Shown here one piece after another: positions 6,887 to 14,172 of a DNA stretch of 48,004 nucleotides. Origin of the DNA: Oscillospiraceae bacterium. GTDB taxonomy: Bacteria > Bacillota > Clostridia > Oscillospirales > Oscillospiraceae. The number at the start of each line of letters is the position of its first letter. Position 1 is the stretch's first letter. The notes beneath the pieces were generated by a model. It did not search any database, had not been told where the DNA came from, and saw only the letters and a list, made by a program, of their open reading frames with translations. The translations under genes were made by a program, and so were the position numbers. The DNA is taken from contig SVLJ01000019.1 in assembly GCA_015067995.1 (NCBI GenBank), positions 1 through 48,004 of the forward strand, in the 5' to 3' direction.

Positions 6887-8068
6887 TCAGACGGAAATGC
6901 CGTTCATGTTGTCCAGCACAAACTGAACACATACCCTGCTGCCCAGTTCCAACGCATCCTCGTCCAGAAGGAAGTCATTGTTATGAGGCAGCGTTGTGCA
7001 GCCCTTGGCCGCATTGCGCGTACCCAGACGCAGGAATGCACTGGGCTTTTTGGCTGCGTAAAAGGAGAAATCCTCCGAGCTGAGCTTTTTCGGCATGGTG
7101 ACGACATGATCCTCACCTACCACCTTGGCCGCCGAAGCCAGCACCCGCTGGGATACCTCCGGATGATTGACCACCGGCAGCGCCTTAGTATCCTCATGGA
7201 ACGCAATGGTGCCTCCGCGCCGGGTGGCCGCGTTTTCAGCCAATGTGCGGATGTTGTCCACGATAAATGTCTCTACCGCCGTGTCGTAGGTGCGCAGGGA
7301 CACCTTCAGCTGGGCATACTCCGGAATCACATTGTCTGTGCTGCCGGCAGAAAGCATCCCCACGGAGCAAATGTACTGCTCAAAGGGGTTCATCTGTGTG
7401 GCCTTCATGCTGACAATGCCGTTGTAGGTCTCCACCGCCATGGCCAGTGCATCCACACCGGACTGTGGCAGCGAAGCATGGGCCGCCTTGCCGAAGAACT
7501 CAATGTGCAGCGGATGGGACGCCGCCATACTGACACCGGGACAAATGCCCACCGTACCGGCGTCCAGCCAGTTTTCAATGTGCATGCCCAGGAAAACATC
7601 TGCCTGCTCCGCAATGCCATCCTCCACCATGAGTTTGGCGCCGCTGAGCTCACCCTCCTCACAGGCCTGGAAGAGAAGCACCACCCTGCAGGCGAGCTTG
7701 TCCTCTACGCTTTTAAGCGCTTTGGCCGTACCCAGAAGCATCGCAGTATGGGCATCATGGCCGCAGGCATGCATGATGCCTGGGTGTCTGGAGGCATAGG
7801 GCAGGTCTGTCTTTTCCGTCAGCGGCAAGGCATCTGTATCCGCGCGTATGGCAACCGAAAAACCTTTACAGTCATTGTTGATAAAGGCTACAATGGAGCT
7901 TTTGCCGTACTTCTCGGTATAAGGGATATCCATAGCTTCCAGCTCACGGCGAATGAGGGCAAGCGTCTTTGGCAGGTCGAAGGCAAGCTCGGGATACATA
8001 TGCAGCTCACGGCGAATGGAGAGAATATAGTCCTTGTCCACAGCCGAAAGGGCTCTTTCCATATCCAT
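6887..8068 (-). CDS. M20 family amidohydrolase (hippurate/IAA-amino-acid hydrolase type)
   Basis: A 393-residue dinuclear metallo-amidohydrolase of the M20D type, which splits N-acylated amino acids. Seen: RRELHMYPELAF near residue 25, IRADTDALPL, metal-ligand HACGHDAHTAMLLG near residue 99, QACEEGELSGAKLM with the catalytic Glu pair near residue 135, GMHIENWLDAGTVG, the dimerisation-domain histidine in GKAAHASLPQSGVDALAMA, and LSSEDFSFYAAKKPSAF near the C-terminus. The start is the ATG after AAGGAGACTGCC. It is the last gene of the dehydratase-AtuA-DUF4387 operon, 10 nt after DUF4387, and ends at a strong terminator. It probably supplies or removes an acylated intermediate of that pathway. 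Confidence 0.9.
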   Translation of the reverse strand: MDMERALSAVDKDYILSIRRELHMYPELAFDLPKTLALIRRELEAMDIPYTEKYGKSSIVAFINNDCKGFSVAIRADTDALPLTEKTDLPYASRHPGIMHACGHDAHTAMLLGTAKALKSVEDKLACRVVLLFQACEEGELSGAKLMVEDGIAEQADVFLGMHIENWLDAGTVGICPGVSMAASHPLHIEFFGKAAHASLPQSGVDALAMAVETYNGIVSMKATQMNPFEQYICSVGMLSAGSTDNVIPEYAQLKVSLRTYDTAVETFIVDNIRTLAENAATRRGGTIAFHEDTKALPVVNHPEVSQRVLASAAKVVGEDHVVTMPKKLSSEDFSFYAAKKPSAFLRLGTRNAAKGCTTLPHNNDFLLDEDALELGSRVCVQFVLDNMNGISV

Positions 8069-8078
8069 GGCAGTCTCC

Positions 8079-8390
8079 TTACAGTTCAAAGGTGAAGTTC
8101 ACCAGCGGAGCGTGCTGCTGGGCACCGTACACATCCCGCTCGCCCAGTGCGCCGGAGGGCAAAGGGCGGACGATAGTGGCCTTGATGGCCTTGGCATTGG
8201 GGAAATACACGATGCTGATGACATCCTCCTCCGGAATCTGATACAGACCAGCGATGGTCTTCCGATTGATCACATCGGCTTCCCGGAGCTTTTCAAACAT
8301 CTCCTGATCCTTCAGAAGCACATCCAGCGTCAGTTCAAAAGGACCGGCGTTTTTGGAGCGGATCACGCTGGCCACATCTTTCAGTTTCAT
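8079..8390 (-). CDS. DUF4387 domain-containing protein
   Basis: A 103-residue protein that is essentially one DUF4387 domain: LKDVASVIRSKNAGPFELTLDVLLKD at the N-terminus and TIVRPLPSGALGERDVYGAQ near the C-terminus. The family has no established activity but is genetically linked to, and sometimes fused with, AtuA/DUF1446 proteins. Here the AtuA stop is followed at once by GTG-ATG; ATG at 8390 was chosen because GGGGGAGGG lies 7 nt before it. The tight coupling suggests a small subunit of one complex with AtuA, which is inference from context. Confidence 0.85.
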   Translation of the reverse strand: MKLKDVASVIRSKNAGPFELTLDVLLKDQEMFEKLREADVINRKTIAGLYQIPEEDVISIVYFPNAKAIKATIVRPLPSGALGERDVYGAQQHAPLVNFTFEL

Positions 8391-8393
8391 CAC

Positions 8394-9755
8394 TCAGCCC
8401 TCCCCCACTTCTTCATAGGTGCGCCGGAACAGCTGCAGCGGATCCTCGCTGCGCAGCAGCGCATAAACACTGAACACATAGGTGGCACCCACCTTAATAT
8501 CCGACGGTGAGAACGGGAACGCCAGATTGCCCGCCGTGGCAATGCGGCCGGGATAGCCATAGTGCAGCAGTGTGGAGCGTGCCACGGAACAGACCGCGGC
8601 AGAGTGCTCCTGCGTATCTGCCACCACATCCAGAACAATGCCGATCTCGTGAGATGTGATCTGGTTGTTGGGCTCCAGCTGACCCATAACACCGTTCTTA
8701 CCGTAGACAATGAAGTCCAGATTGTAATCAAAATCGGCAGAAAGGTTATCCGCCGTCCGCTTTTTCAGATTCTCCAGAATGCTATCCACCTGCGAGATGA
8801 AAATCGGGTCACGATTGCCGCAGATGGAAACGGTGCGGAAGCCTGCCACCTTGGCACCCTCCAGCTTGACAGACGGCACGGTTTCCGGCACAAAGCGGGA
8901 ACCTGTGACCCGCACCTTCCGGTCACTTTCCGCAGTAAACACACAGTCGGAAAGATCCAGATGGCCGCCGGGACCAGGAAGGATGTAGGGATTGGTCTTC
9001 TCATAGAGGGTATGGGCGGAAACAGAGGTGGTAGTGCATTTGCGCTCCGGGTTCAGAGGCTCTACGCAGAAGTAGTCCTCCCCCAGATAACCCATCATGC
9101 AGTCAGAGCCGCTGCCGGGGGTTGCACAGATGGCGGCACATTCCAGAATCTTGCCCAGATGGAGCGCCAGTGCCTGATCGTAACCCAGGCGGATGGCCGG
9201 TGCGGCAAATGCCGCCGGGTCATAGCAGCGGCCGCAGATGATCACCTGCGCGCCGTCGTCCAGCGCCTTGATAATAGGCTCGACGCCCATCTGCGCCACG
9301 ATATGGGTGCTGTCCTGAATGTCCTGCTCCGTCACCACAGGGGCGGGGCCCAGCTTTTCAATCTTTCCGGCACGGAGCTGCTCAATCAGCATATCCTTTT
9401 CAAACTCGGACGAGATCACCGCCATCTTGAAGGACAGTTTCTCCTCCTTTGCGATCTGGCGGACGATCTCCACCTCACGGCTGACATGGACATCCGCGCC
9501 GCTGCCGCCAGCCGTTCCGATCACCAGAGGGATACCCAGCTCACAGGCAGCTTTCAGCATCAGCGTCATGTCGCGCTTGACGGCGGTGGCATTGGTAAAC
9601 GGGATTCCGCTGCCCAGATAGTAGGGACCGGGGTCTGTGGATCCGCCGTCACAGGCGATCAGATCCGGCTTCAGCGCCACGCCTGCCCGGAAGGATTCCT
9701 CCGGAAACCCGTAGCCCACGATGCCGGAGGGAGATAAGATACGATATTCTTTCAT
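8394..9755 (-). CDS. AtuA (acyclic terpene utilization)/DUF1446 family protein
   Basis: A 453-residue protein of the AtuA/DUF1446 family. AtuA is needed for citronellol/geraniol breakdown in Pseudomonas, but most members have unknown substrates. Visible segments are KPDLIACDGGSTDPGPYYLG near residue 27, VIGTAGGSGADVHV near residue 77, VIICGRCYDPAAFAAPAIRLG near residue 190, and a conserved TPGSGSDCMMGYLGEDYF with cysteines near residue 230. The start is ATG after AAGGAG with a 9-nt gap. It sits 13 nt after the dehydratase small subunit and is coupled to DUF4387. In this setting it probably acts on a hydroxy- or oxo-acid rather than a terpene. Confidence 0.87.
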   Translation of the reverse strand: MKEYRILSPSGIVGYGFPEESFRAGVALKPDLIACDGGSTDPGPYYLGSGIPFTNATAVKRDMTLMLKAACELGIPLVIGTAGGSGADVHVSREVEIVRQIAKEEKLSFKMAVISSEFEKDMLIEQLRAGKIEKLGPAPVVTEQDIQDSTHIVAQMGVEPIIKALDDGAQVIICGRCYDPAAFAAPAIRLGYDQALALHLGKILECAAICATPGSGSDCMMGYLGEDYFCVEPLNPERKCTTTSVSAHTLYEKTNPYILPGPGGHLDLSDCVFTAESDRKVRVTGSRFVPETVPSVKLEGAKVAGFRTVSICGNRDPIFISQVDSILENLKKRTADNLSADFDYNLDFIVYGKNGVMGQLEPNNQITSHEIGIVLDVVADTQEHSAAVCSVARSTLLHYGYPGRIATAGNLAFPFSPSDIKVGATYVFSVYALLRSEDPLQLFRRTYEEVGEG

Positions 9756-9768
9756 AGCGGCCATCTCC

Positions 9769-10392
9769 TTAATAAAGCTTGGTGTACTGGAAGTCCGGCT
9801 CAATGCCAAGCTCCTTCAGTGCCTGATCTCGCCGTTCATTTACTTCGCTCTCATGGTTCTTGTAAAGGTTATTGCCTTTGCAGTCAATATCCACCACAAA
9901 AGGTCCCAGTTCATGGACATCCATGTGCCAGGTGGCCTCAATGGTGCCCAGCTCATGGAACAGCTTCACGTCTTCAATACGGATGCTGTCCACCCATGCG
10001 TTGGGACTGACGCACTGGGGAGACACATGGACGCACTTATTCTTCACCATCATGGCCATAGTCTCCTCACCCATGGTGGTCTTGCCCACGATCATCCGCA
10101 GACCCCACTCGTCCACGGAACGGGCTCCCCACTTCTCAAACCGGATACTGGAGGTGGGCATGAAGGAGATCAGCTTCCATCCATCACCCTCCGGCAACAC
10201 AATGGGGCCCACATGAATCAGAACATTGCGGTCTGTGGTGTCCACAGGAAGAGGGTGGCCTTCCTCCAGCACCCAGCGGTGCAAGCGGGAACGGCAGGTA
10301 AATGCCTTGCCGGTGATATACACCACATCGCCAATGGTCAGCTGCTCCACATCCTGTTCAGACAGAGGAATCGTCAAATGATAGGTAGCCAT
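9769..10392 (-). CDS. Class I fumarase/tartrate dehydratase-type hydro-lyase, beta subunit
   Basis: A 207-residue C-terminal-domain subunit of the iron-sulfur hydro-lyases (class I fumarase, L-tartrate dehydratase). It has YHLTIPLSEQDVEQLTIGDVVYITGK at the start, then DTTDRNVLIHVGPIV and the phosphate/carboxylate-binding GLRMIVGKTTMGEE segment. It dehydrates a hydroxy-dicarboxylate together with the alpha subunit, 5 nt upstream. The usual fumarase pairing is conserved, but the operon partners (AtuA, DUF4387, M20) argue for a catabolic substrate other than malate. Cytoplasmic, oxygen-sensitive by family. Confidence 0.88.
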   Translation of the reverse strand: MATYHLTIPLSEQDVEQLTIGDVVYITGKAFTCRSRLHRWVLEEGHPLPVDTTDRNVLIHVGPIVLPEGDGWKLISFMPTSSIRFEKWGARSVDEWGLRMIVGKTTMGEETMAMMVKNKCVHVSPQCVSPNAWVDSIRIEDVKLFHELGTIEATWHMDVHELGPFVVDIDCKGNNLYKNHESEVNERRDQALKELGIEPDFQYTKLY

Positions 10393-10397
10393 ATTCC

Positions 10398-11315
10398 TTA
10401 TCTCCCTTCAAACCAGTTGGGGCTTGCCATTTCCTGCACGGTGCCGTCGGCACAGACGCGGTAGCTGCCCCGCCGCGCCACCATACAGTTGCTGCTGATA
10501 GCCACGCAGATACCGGCAATGTGGGTGTAGGCATACTCCACATTGACGCCCAGCACGGAGGTATCTCCGCCGATGCCCATGATACCCACGCCAAGACTGT
10601 TGAGGGCGGTATACAGATCCTCTTCAATGCGGCGGAACTCGGGATCAGGGTTGCGGGAACCCACCGTACGCAGGCAGGCAGCTTCCTTGGCCAGATTGGC
10701 GGCGATGTTTGCGGTACCGCCGATGCCGATGCCCAGCACGTTAGGCGGGCAGATGCCGCCGGAACGAGTGGCTTCCACAAAAGAATCGATGACAAACTTC
10801 TCAATGCCCTTCACGCCGTCCGCAAAGGCCACCACGCGGTGTCTGGTGCCGCCAAAGCACTCGCTGCCGCCGCCCTTGGCCACATAGGTGACCTCCAGAT
10901 CGGCGCCGGGTACGAACTGATAGGTGAAGTTGGGAACATGATTGCCCACATTATCGCCGGGGTCATAGCCGCTGAGAGGATGCTTCATGGTCGCCCGCAG
11001 ATAGCCCTCCCGGGTGGCGCGGCGCACAGCGGAGCGAGTAGCCTCCTCCAGTGCCATGAAGCCGCCCTCCAGCTGACACTCGTTGCCCACCTTGAAATAG
11101 AAGATAGGCCAGCCGGTATCCGGGCAGGCGGGATTGCCCAGTCTGGCAGACATCTGAATGCTCTCATAGGTCTTTTCCAGACCCTCCCGCGCGGCAGGGC
11201 GGCTCTCCTTCGCAATGGCACGCTCAAATGCCCCCCGCACATCCGGAGCAATGTCCGTTGCGCCCTTTCGAATGGCATCAAAGATGGCCTGTTCATACAA
11301 AGTTCTTGAAATCAT
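10398..11315 (-). CDS. Class I fumarase/tartrate dehydratase-type hydro-lyase, alpha subunit
   Basis: A 305-residue alpha subunit carrying the 4Fe-4S cluster. Three candidate ligand cysteines lie in conserved contexts: GNPACPDTGWPIFYFKVG near residue 64, GGGSECFGGTRH near residue 152 and RSGGICPPNVLGIGIGG near residue 192. The cluster removes the hydroxyl from the substrate. The GIGIGGTANIAANLAKEA segment is typical. First gene of the five-gene minus-strand operon; its promoter carries 21-bp direct repeats beside a divergent AraC gene. Fumarase and tartrate dehydratase cannot be told apart from the sequence alone; a dedicated hydroxy-acid dehydratase is most likely given the neighbours. Confidence 0.9.
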   Translation of the reverse strand: MISRTLYEQAIFDAIRKGATDIAPDVRGAFERAIAKESRPAAREGLEKTYESIQMSARLGNPACPDTGWPIFYFKVGNECQLEGGFMALEEATRSAVRRATREGYLRATMKHPLSGYDPGDNVGNHVPNFTYQFVPGADLEVTYVAKGGGSECFGGTRHRVVAFADGVKGIEKFVIDSFVEATRSGGICPPNVLGIGIGGTANIAANLAKEAACLRTVGSRNPDPEFRRIEEDLYTALNSLGVGIMGIGGDTSVLGVNVEYAYTHIAGICVAISSNCMVARRGSYRVCADGTVQEMASPNWFEGR

Positions 11316-11357
11316 ACTGCCTCCTTGTACACGTTTTGTGTCACTTCCTTTGGAATC

Positions 11358-11386
11358 ATTGTACCGACTGCCATTTCAAAACAAAA
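11358..11386 (-). promoter_or_regulatory. Promoter of the dehydratase-AtuA operon
   Basis: Minus-strand TACAAT (11358-11363), 17-bp spacer and weak TTTTGT (11381-11386). The poor -35 lies next to two direct repeats, as expected of an activated promoter. Confidence 0.5.
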
Positions 11387-11388
11387 TT

Positions 11389-11421
11389 GCATTTCTTCCG
11401 TTTCGGCGTGCATTTCTTCCG
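11389..11421 (-). promoter_or_regulatory. Exact 12-bp direct repeats, 21 bp apart (AraC-type operator)
   Basis: GCATTTCTTCCG occurs at 11389-11400 and again at 11410-11421, a spacing of 21 bp, starting 3 bp from the -35 box of the dehydratase operon. Position and spacing match class II AraC-family activators, and the neighbouring gene encodes one. A weaker CATTTC at 11372 may be a third contact. Confidence 0.6.
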
Positions 11422-11502
11422 AAAAGGGAAAAAAAGGACTTCTCTCTTCTGACAATCTGTACTATACTGTAAATCAACCCGTGAGAAAGGAGGGCGAACG
11501 TG

Positions 11503-12399
11503 ATGGCACTGGGTATTACACTGGGATATTTCGGCGTGCAGGACAGATATTATCATCTGCGCCGGATCGGCAGCAGTCAGGTAAAGGAAGAGCACTATCA
11601 CGACTACTTCCAGATCTGCTATGTGCTTCGCGGCGAGATGGAGCACTATCACGCCGACAAGATGGTATCTCTCGGACAGGGCGACGCGTTCATCATTCCC
11701 CCCGGCCTCACCCATCGCCTGGTATTTGTCAGTACAGAGACGGAGATCTATTCCCTATCCTTTGACGAGCATGTGTTCAGCCCCGGCTTCCCCCAGTCCG
11801 GTGCGTACAAATTCCTGTCCATGCTGCAGGAAAAGTCTGTGGCTACCCGGGAGCAGCCGGTGAAGCGGCGGGTCATTCTGGACAGCGATCAGCGGAAAAA
11901 TGTACAGGCTCTGCTGGAATGCCTGATGCGGGAGCAGGAGACCGCCTATCCACGGGAGATGAGTTCCGCGCCCAGCCTGATCTCGGCCATCCTGTACACA
12001 CTCTCTCAGAGCTACTATCAGCAGCCCCAGAACGCGGAAGAATTTAACGAGGCCACCGCGTATGCCAACACACTCACCCGCTGCACGGAGTACATCGATC
12101 AGCACTACATGGAGCATATTACGCTGGATATACTTGTGAAGCAATTTGCCTTGTCACGCTCTACATTCTGCACACTTTTCCCCCAATTCACCGGCCTTTC
12201 CCTGAAGCAGTACATCAGCCGGAAACGGATTCTGGAGGCGGAGGCGCTGATCCGCTCCCACCCGGAGCTGCCCCTGCAGGAGGTGGCTTCGATGGTGGGT
12301 TACGAAGAGATCTCCACCTTCTACCGCAACTTTGTCCGCATCGCCGGCGTCTCTCCGTCCAAGTACAAAGAGATCTGCAGTGGAAAGGAAGATACTTAA
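11503..12399 (+). CDS. AraC family transcriptional regulator with cupin domain
   Basis: A 298-residue AraC regulator. Residues 25-90 form a cupin sensor with EEHYHDYFQICYVLRGEME and GDAFIIPPGLTHRLVF, a possible metal or ligand pocket. The C-terminal part has HITLDILVKQFALSRSTFCTLF and LPLQEVASMVGYEEISTFYRNF, the two helix-turn-helix units, ending SPSKYKEI. ATG at 11503 was chosen over the adjacent GTG because AAAGGAGGG is 8 nt away. It is divergent from the dehydratase-AtuA operon, whose promoter holds two 21-bp-spaced repeats, so it is the likely activator responding to the hydroxy-acid substrate or an intermediate. A TATACT box at 11463 may be its -10. Confidence 0.9.
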   Translation: MALGITLGYFGVQDRYYHLRRIGSSQVKEEHYHDYFQICYVLRGEMEHYHADKMVSLGQGDAFIIPPGLTHRLVFVSTETEIYSLSFDEHVFSPGFPQSGAYKFLSMLQEKSVATREQPVKRRVILDSDQRKNVQALLECLMREQETAYPREMSSAPSLISAILYTLSQSYYQQPQNAEEFNEATAYANTLTRCTEYIDQHYMEHITLDILVKQFALSRSTFCTLFPQFTGLSLKQYISRKRILEAEALIRSHPELPLQEVASMVGYEEISTFYRNFVRIAGVSPSKYKEICSGKEDT

Positions 12400-12408
12400 A
12401 ACAACGAC

Positions 12409-12445
12409 AAATTCCGCAGGAAGTCATAAACTTCTTGCGGAATTT
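12409..12445. terminator. First hairpin after the second AraC gene
   Basis: AAATTCCGCAGGAAG and CTTCTTGCGGAATTT form a long stem with one G-T pair and a short loop, 9 nt past the stop codon. Confidence 0.7.
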
Positions 12446-12448
12446 CAT

Positions 12449-12483
12449 GGAGGCGTTGCATTTTGCAGCGCCTCCTTTTTCTT
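12449..12483 (+). terminator. Rho-independent terminator (repeat copy 1)
   Basis: GGAGGCGTTGCA, loop TTT, TGCAGCGCCTCC, then TTTTTCTT. The 27-nt hairpin differs at one base from the one at 41843-41869, so it is a dispersed repeat as well as a terminator. Confidence 0.85.
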
Positions 12484-12540
12484 ATTGTATCCCGGGAATC
12501 TGCGGCGCTTTCTCAATATTACCGCTGACACCATAATAGC

Positions 12541-12655
12541 CTACGGAACCATACCGGGAAAGGGCTTGCCCTTTTTCTGGAAGGCGGCCAGTCGTTTCTC
12601 AGGCACATCGCACATAGCACAGTGACTGTCGCCGAAGTGCATAAACTGCCTGTTT
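12541..12655 (-). pseudogene. Unidentified C-terminal gene relic
   Basis: The minus strand reads FMHFGDSHCAMCDVPEKRLA then AFQKKGKPFPGMVP and stop TAG at 12541-12543. The stretch is open, basic and ends cleanly but has no start; upstream it runs into the LysR fragment in another frame. I do not recognise the family. It looks like the 3' end of a gene joined to the LysR relic by a deletion at about 12655. Confidence 0.35.
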
Positions 12656-12898
12656 CCGTTTCGGAGCGGTTTCCACTTCGCTCATGATATAACGGGCCTG
12701 ACTGATAAACATCTGGTCGAAATGCGTCAGTGTCACGCCGCTCCTGCTGTGGGCAAAGATCTCACCGCCTACGTCCTGCTCCAACTGCTTGATGGAAAGA
12801 GGCAGCGTCGGCTGTGATATATACAGATTCTCCGCGGCCTGAGATATACTTCCTACGCACGCCGCTTCCAGCACCTGTTCGATCTGAGATAGCTTCAT
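12599..12898 (-). pseudogene. Truncated LysR-type regulator (DNA-binding domain only)
   Basis: The ATG of MKLSQIEQVLEAACVGS at 12898 opens an intact LysR winged-helix domain: SISQAAENLYISQPTLPLSIKQLEQDVGGEIF, then SRSGVTLTHFDQMFISQAR and the start of the linker helix. After about residue 80 the sequence leaves the family and ends near residue 99, whereas LysR proteins have about 300 residues with an effector domain. The coding frame of another relic takes over at that point. A promoter (TTGAAA, 17 bp, CATAGT, 12951-12979) remains, so the stub may still be transcribed. Probably non-functional, although isolated DNA-binding domains can interfere with relatives. Confidence 0.7.
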
Positions 12899-12950
12899 GG
12901 TCGATCCATCCTCTCCGTCCGCAAGTACCATGTCTTTGGAAGTGTTTTCT

Positions 12951-12979
12951 ACTATGCCGCAAATCGCCCGCTTTTTCAA
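12951..12979 (-). promoter_or_regulatory. Promoter of the truncated LysR gene
   Basis: Minus-strand TTGAAA (12974-12979), 17-bp spacer, CATAGT (12951-12956), about 45 nt before the start codon. Confidence 0.4.
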
Positions 12980-12995
12980 CAGGGCAGCGATGCGA

Positions 12996-13040
12996 AAGCA
13001 CCTCATGCTCTGCCGCAGCGCAGCAGAGCATGAGGTGCTT
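12996..13040 (-). terminator. Terminator of the ZIP transporter gene
   Basis: An 18-bp perfect stem including AAGCACCTCATGCTCTGC and its complement around a 9-nt loop, about 20 nt past the ZIP stop codon. The minus strand continues TTTCGC. Confidence 0.8.
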
Positions 13041-13061
13041 CTTATACCTTCATGTACGGCT

Positions 13062-13901
13062 TCAGGCGTAGATAATAAACAGGCCCACAAGAATGCCCAC
13101 GATGGTGGAAAAGGCCGGCTGTTTGCTGTGGTACATCAAAATCGCCTGAGGCAGGATCTCACCGAAGACCACATACAGCATGGCGCCGCTGGCAAAGCCA
13201 AGGCTCAGTGCCAGACCCATGGCACCGATCTCTCCGATCAGGAAGCCCAGCAGTGCTCCGATAATGGTGGGAGCGCCGGAAAGTGCCGTCATGAGAACTG
13301 CTTTGCCCTTGCCCATGCCGCCGCTGATAAGAGGAACGGAAACCGCCATACCCTCCGGAATGTTGTGCAATCCGATCAAAACCGCAAGCACCAGCGCAGA
13401 GCTACCCATCACGCCATCGTTGCTGGCATAGGAAGCGCCGATGGTCATACCCTCAGGAACATTGTGCAGCGCAATGGCGCAGGCCATCACCATACCGGCC
13501 ACGAACAGTGCAAAGCTGTTGTCATTCTTGGAAAAATGATGTTCATAATGGTCGCTGTGGATCAGTTCATCCAGATCGTCCGCCGTTTTGGGATGGTTCT
13601 CATCGATATGAGGAACCTCCGGATTGGTATTCCGGTCAATCAGGTAATTGAGCAAATAAATAATGATCACGCCAAACGCGACCGCACCGATCACCACCAT
13701 GACTCCAACGTCCGTTTCCACCGCTTCCACAATCAGATCAAAGCAGACAACGCTCAGCATCACGCCGCCGGCGAAGCTCAGCAGCAAACTGACGGTCCGG
13801 GTGGAGTCCTTTTGCAGCAAAGCACCGATCAAGCCGCCCAGTCCGGTTCCGCCAACGCCCGCAATGGCAGTGGCCGCGATCAGCGTTCCCAACACACCCA
13901 T
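13062..13901 (-). CDS. ZIP family divalent metal transporter
   Basis: A 279-residue integral membrane protein of the ZIP family, which moves zinc, iron or manganese into the cytoplasm. About eight hydrophobic helices are visible. The two signature helices carry IALHNVPEGMTIGASYAS near residue 143 and LIGLHNIPEGMAVSVPLI near residue 175, whose His, Pro and Glu residues bind the metal. A cytoplasmic, histidine-rich loop HSDHYEHHFSKND lies between helices 3 and 4, a usual metal-sensing feature. The start follows GTGGAGGAATGAATC. It is a single-gene unit between gene relics, ended by its own terminator. Confidence 0.93.
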   Translation of the reverse strand: MGVLGTLIAATAIAGVGGTGLGGLIGALLQKDSTRTVSLLLSFAGGVMLSVVCFDLIVEAVETDVGVMVVIGAVAFGVIIIYLLNYLIDRNTNPEVPHIDENHPKTADDLDELIHSDHYEHHFSKNDNSFALFVAGMVMACAIALHNVPEGMTIGASYASNDGVMGSSALVLAVLIGLHNIPEGMAVSVPLISGGMGKGKAVLMTALSGAPTIIGALLGFLIGEIGAMGLALSLGFASGAMLYVVFGEILPQAILMYHSKQPAFSTIVGILVGLFIIYA

Positions 13902-14041
13902 GATTCATTCCTCCACTCTCCGAAACGGTCTTTCGACCATGCCGAAAAATCTTTTTCTTTGTCGATTTCAAATCATACCACAACAGCAGGCAAAGGACAA
14001 TCCATTCAGGCATTATATTTCATTTTCTGAACACATATAAA

Positions 14042-14131
14042 GAACTCCCGCAGCGAATACTCTTCGTCGTGGGAGTCTTTTCTGTATCAGATGATCTCTG
14101 GAGCCCAGTCGTCATTGCAGGGATAACGCCT
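14042..14131 (-). pseudogene. C-terminal relic of a second Gfo/Idh/MocA gene with its terminator
   Basis: The minus strand from about 14131 reads RRYPCNDDWAPEII and a stop at 14089-14091, closely matching the tail RYPWDDDWTTEII of the intact oxidoreductase at 2391-3521. Past the stop, an imperfect ACTCCC...GGGAGT hairpin corresponds in position and sequence to the hairpin at 2350-2384. About 14 codons of a paralogous gene plus its 3' flank have survived; the rest was replaced by the DNA leading to the metallo-hydrolase gene. Confidence 0.65.
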
Positions 14132-14169
14132 GAATAAATACAGTGCATTGCAAGCATTCGCATTTATTC
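14132..14169 (-). terminator. Hairpin after the first metallo-hydrolase gene
   Basis: GAATAAAT (14132-14139) and ATTTATTC (14162-14169) flank a partly paired GC-containing interior, 3 nt past the stop codon. Confidence 0.45.
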
Positions 14170-14172
14170 CCG

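Noticed and set aside
8394..9755. A terpene degradation pathway based on the AtuA name
   Set aside because: No geranyl-CoA carboxylase, acyl-CoA dehydrogenase or other Atu genes are nearby; the name reflects only family membership.
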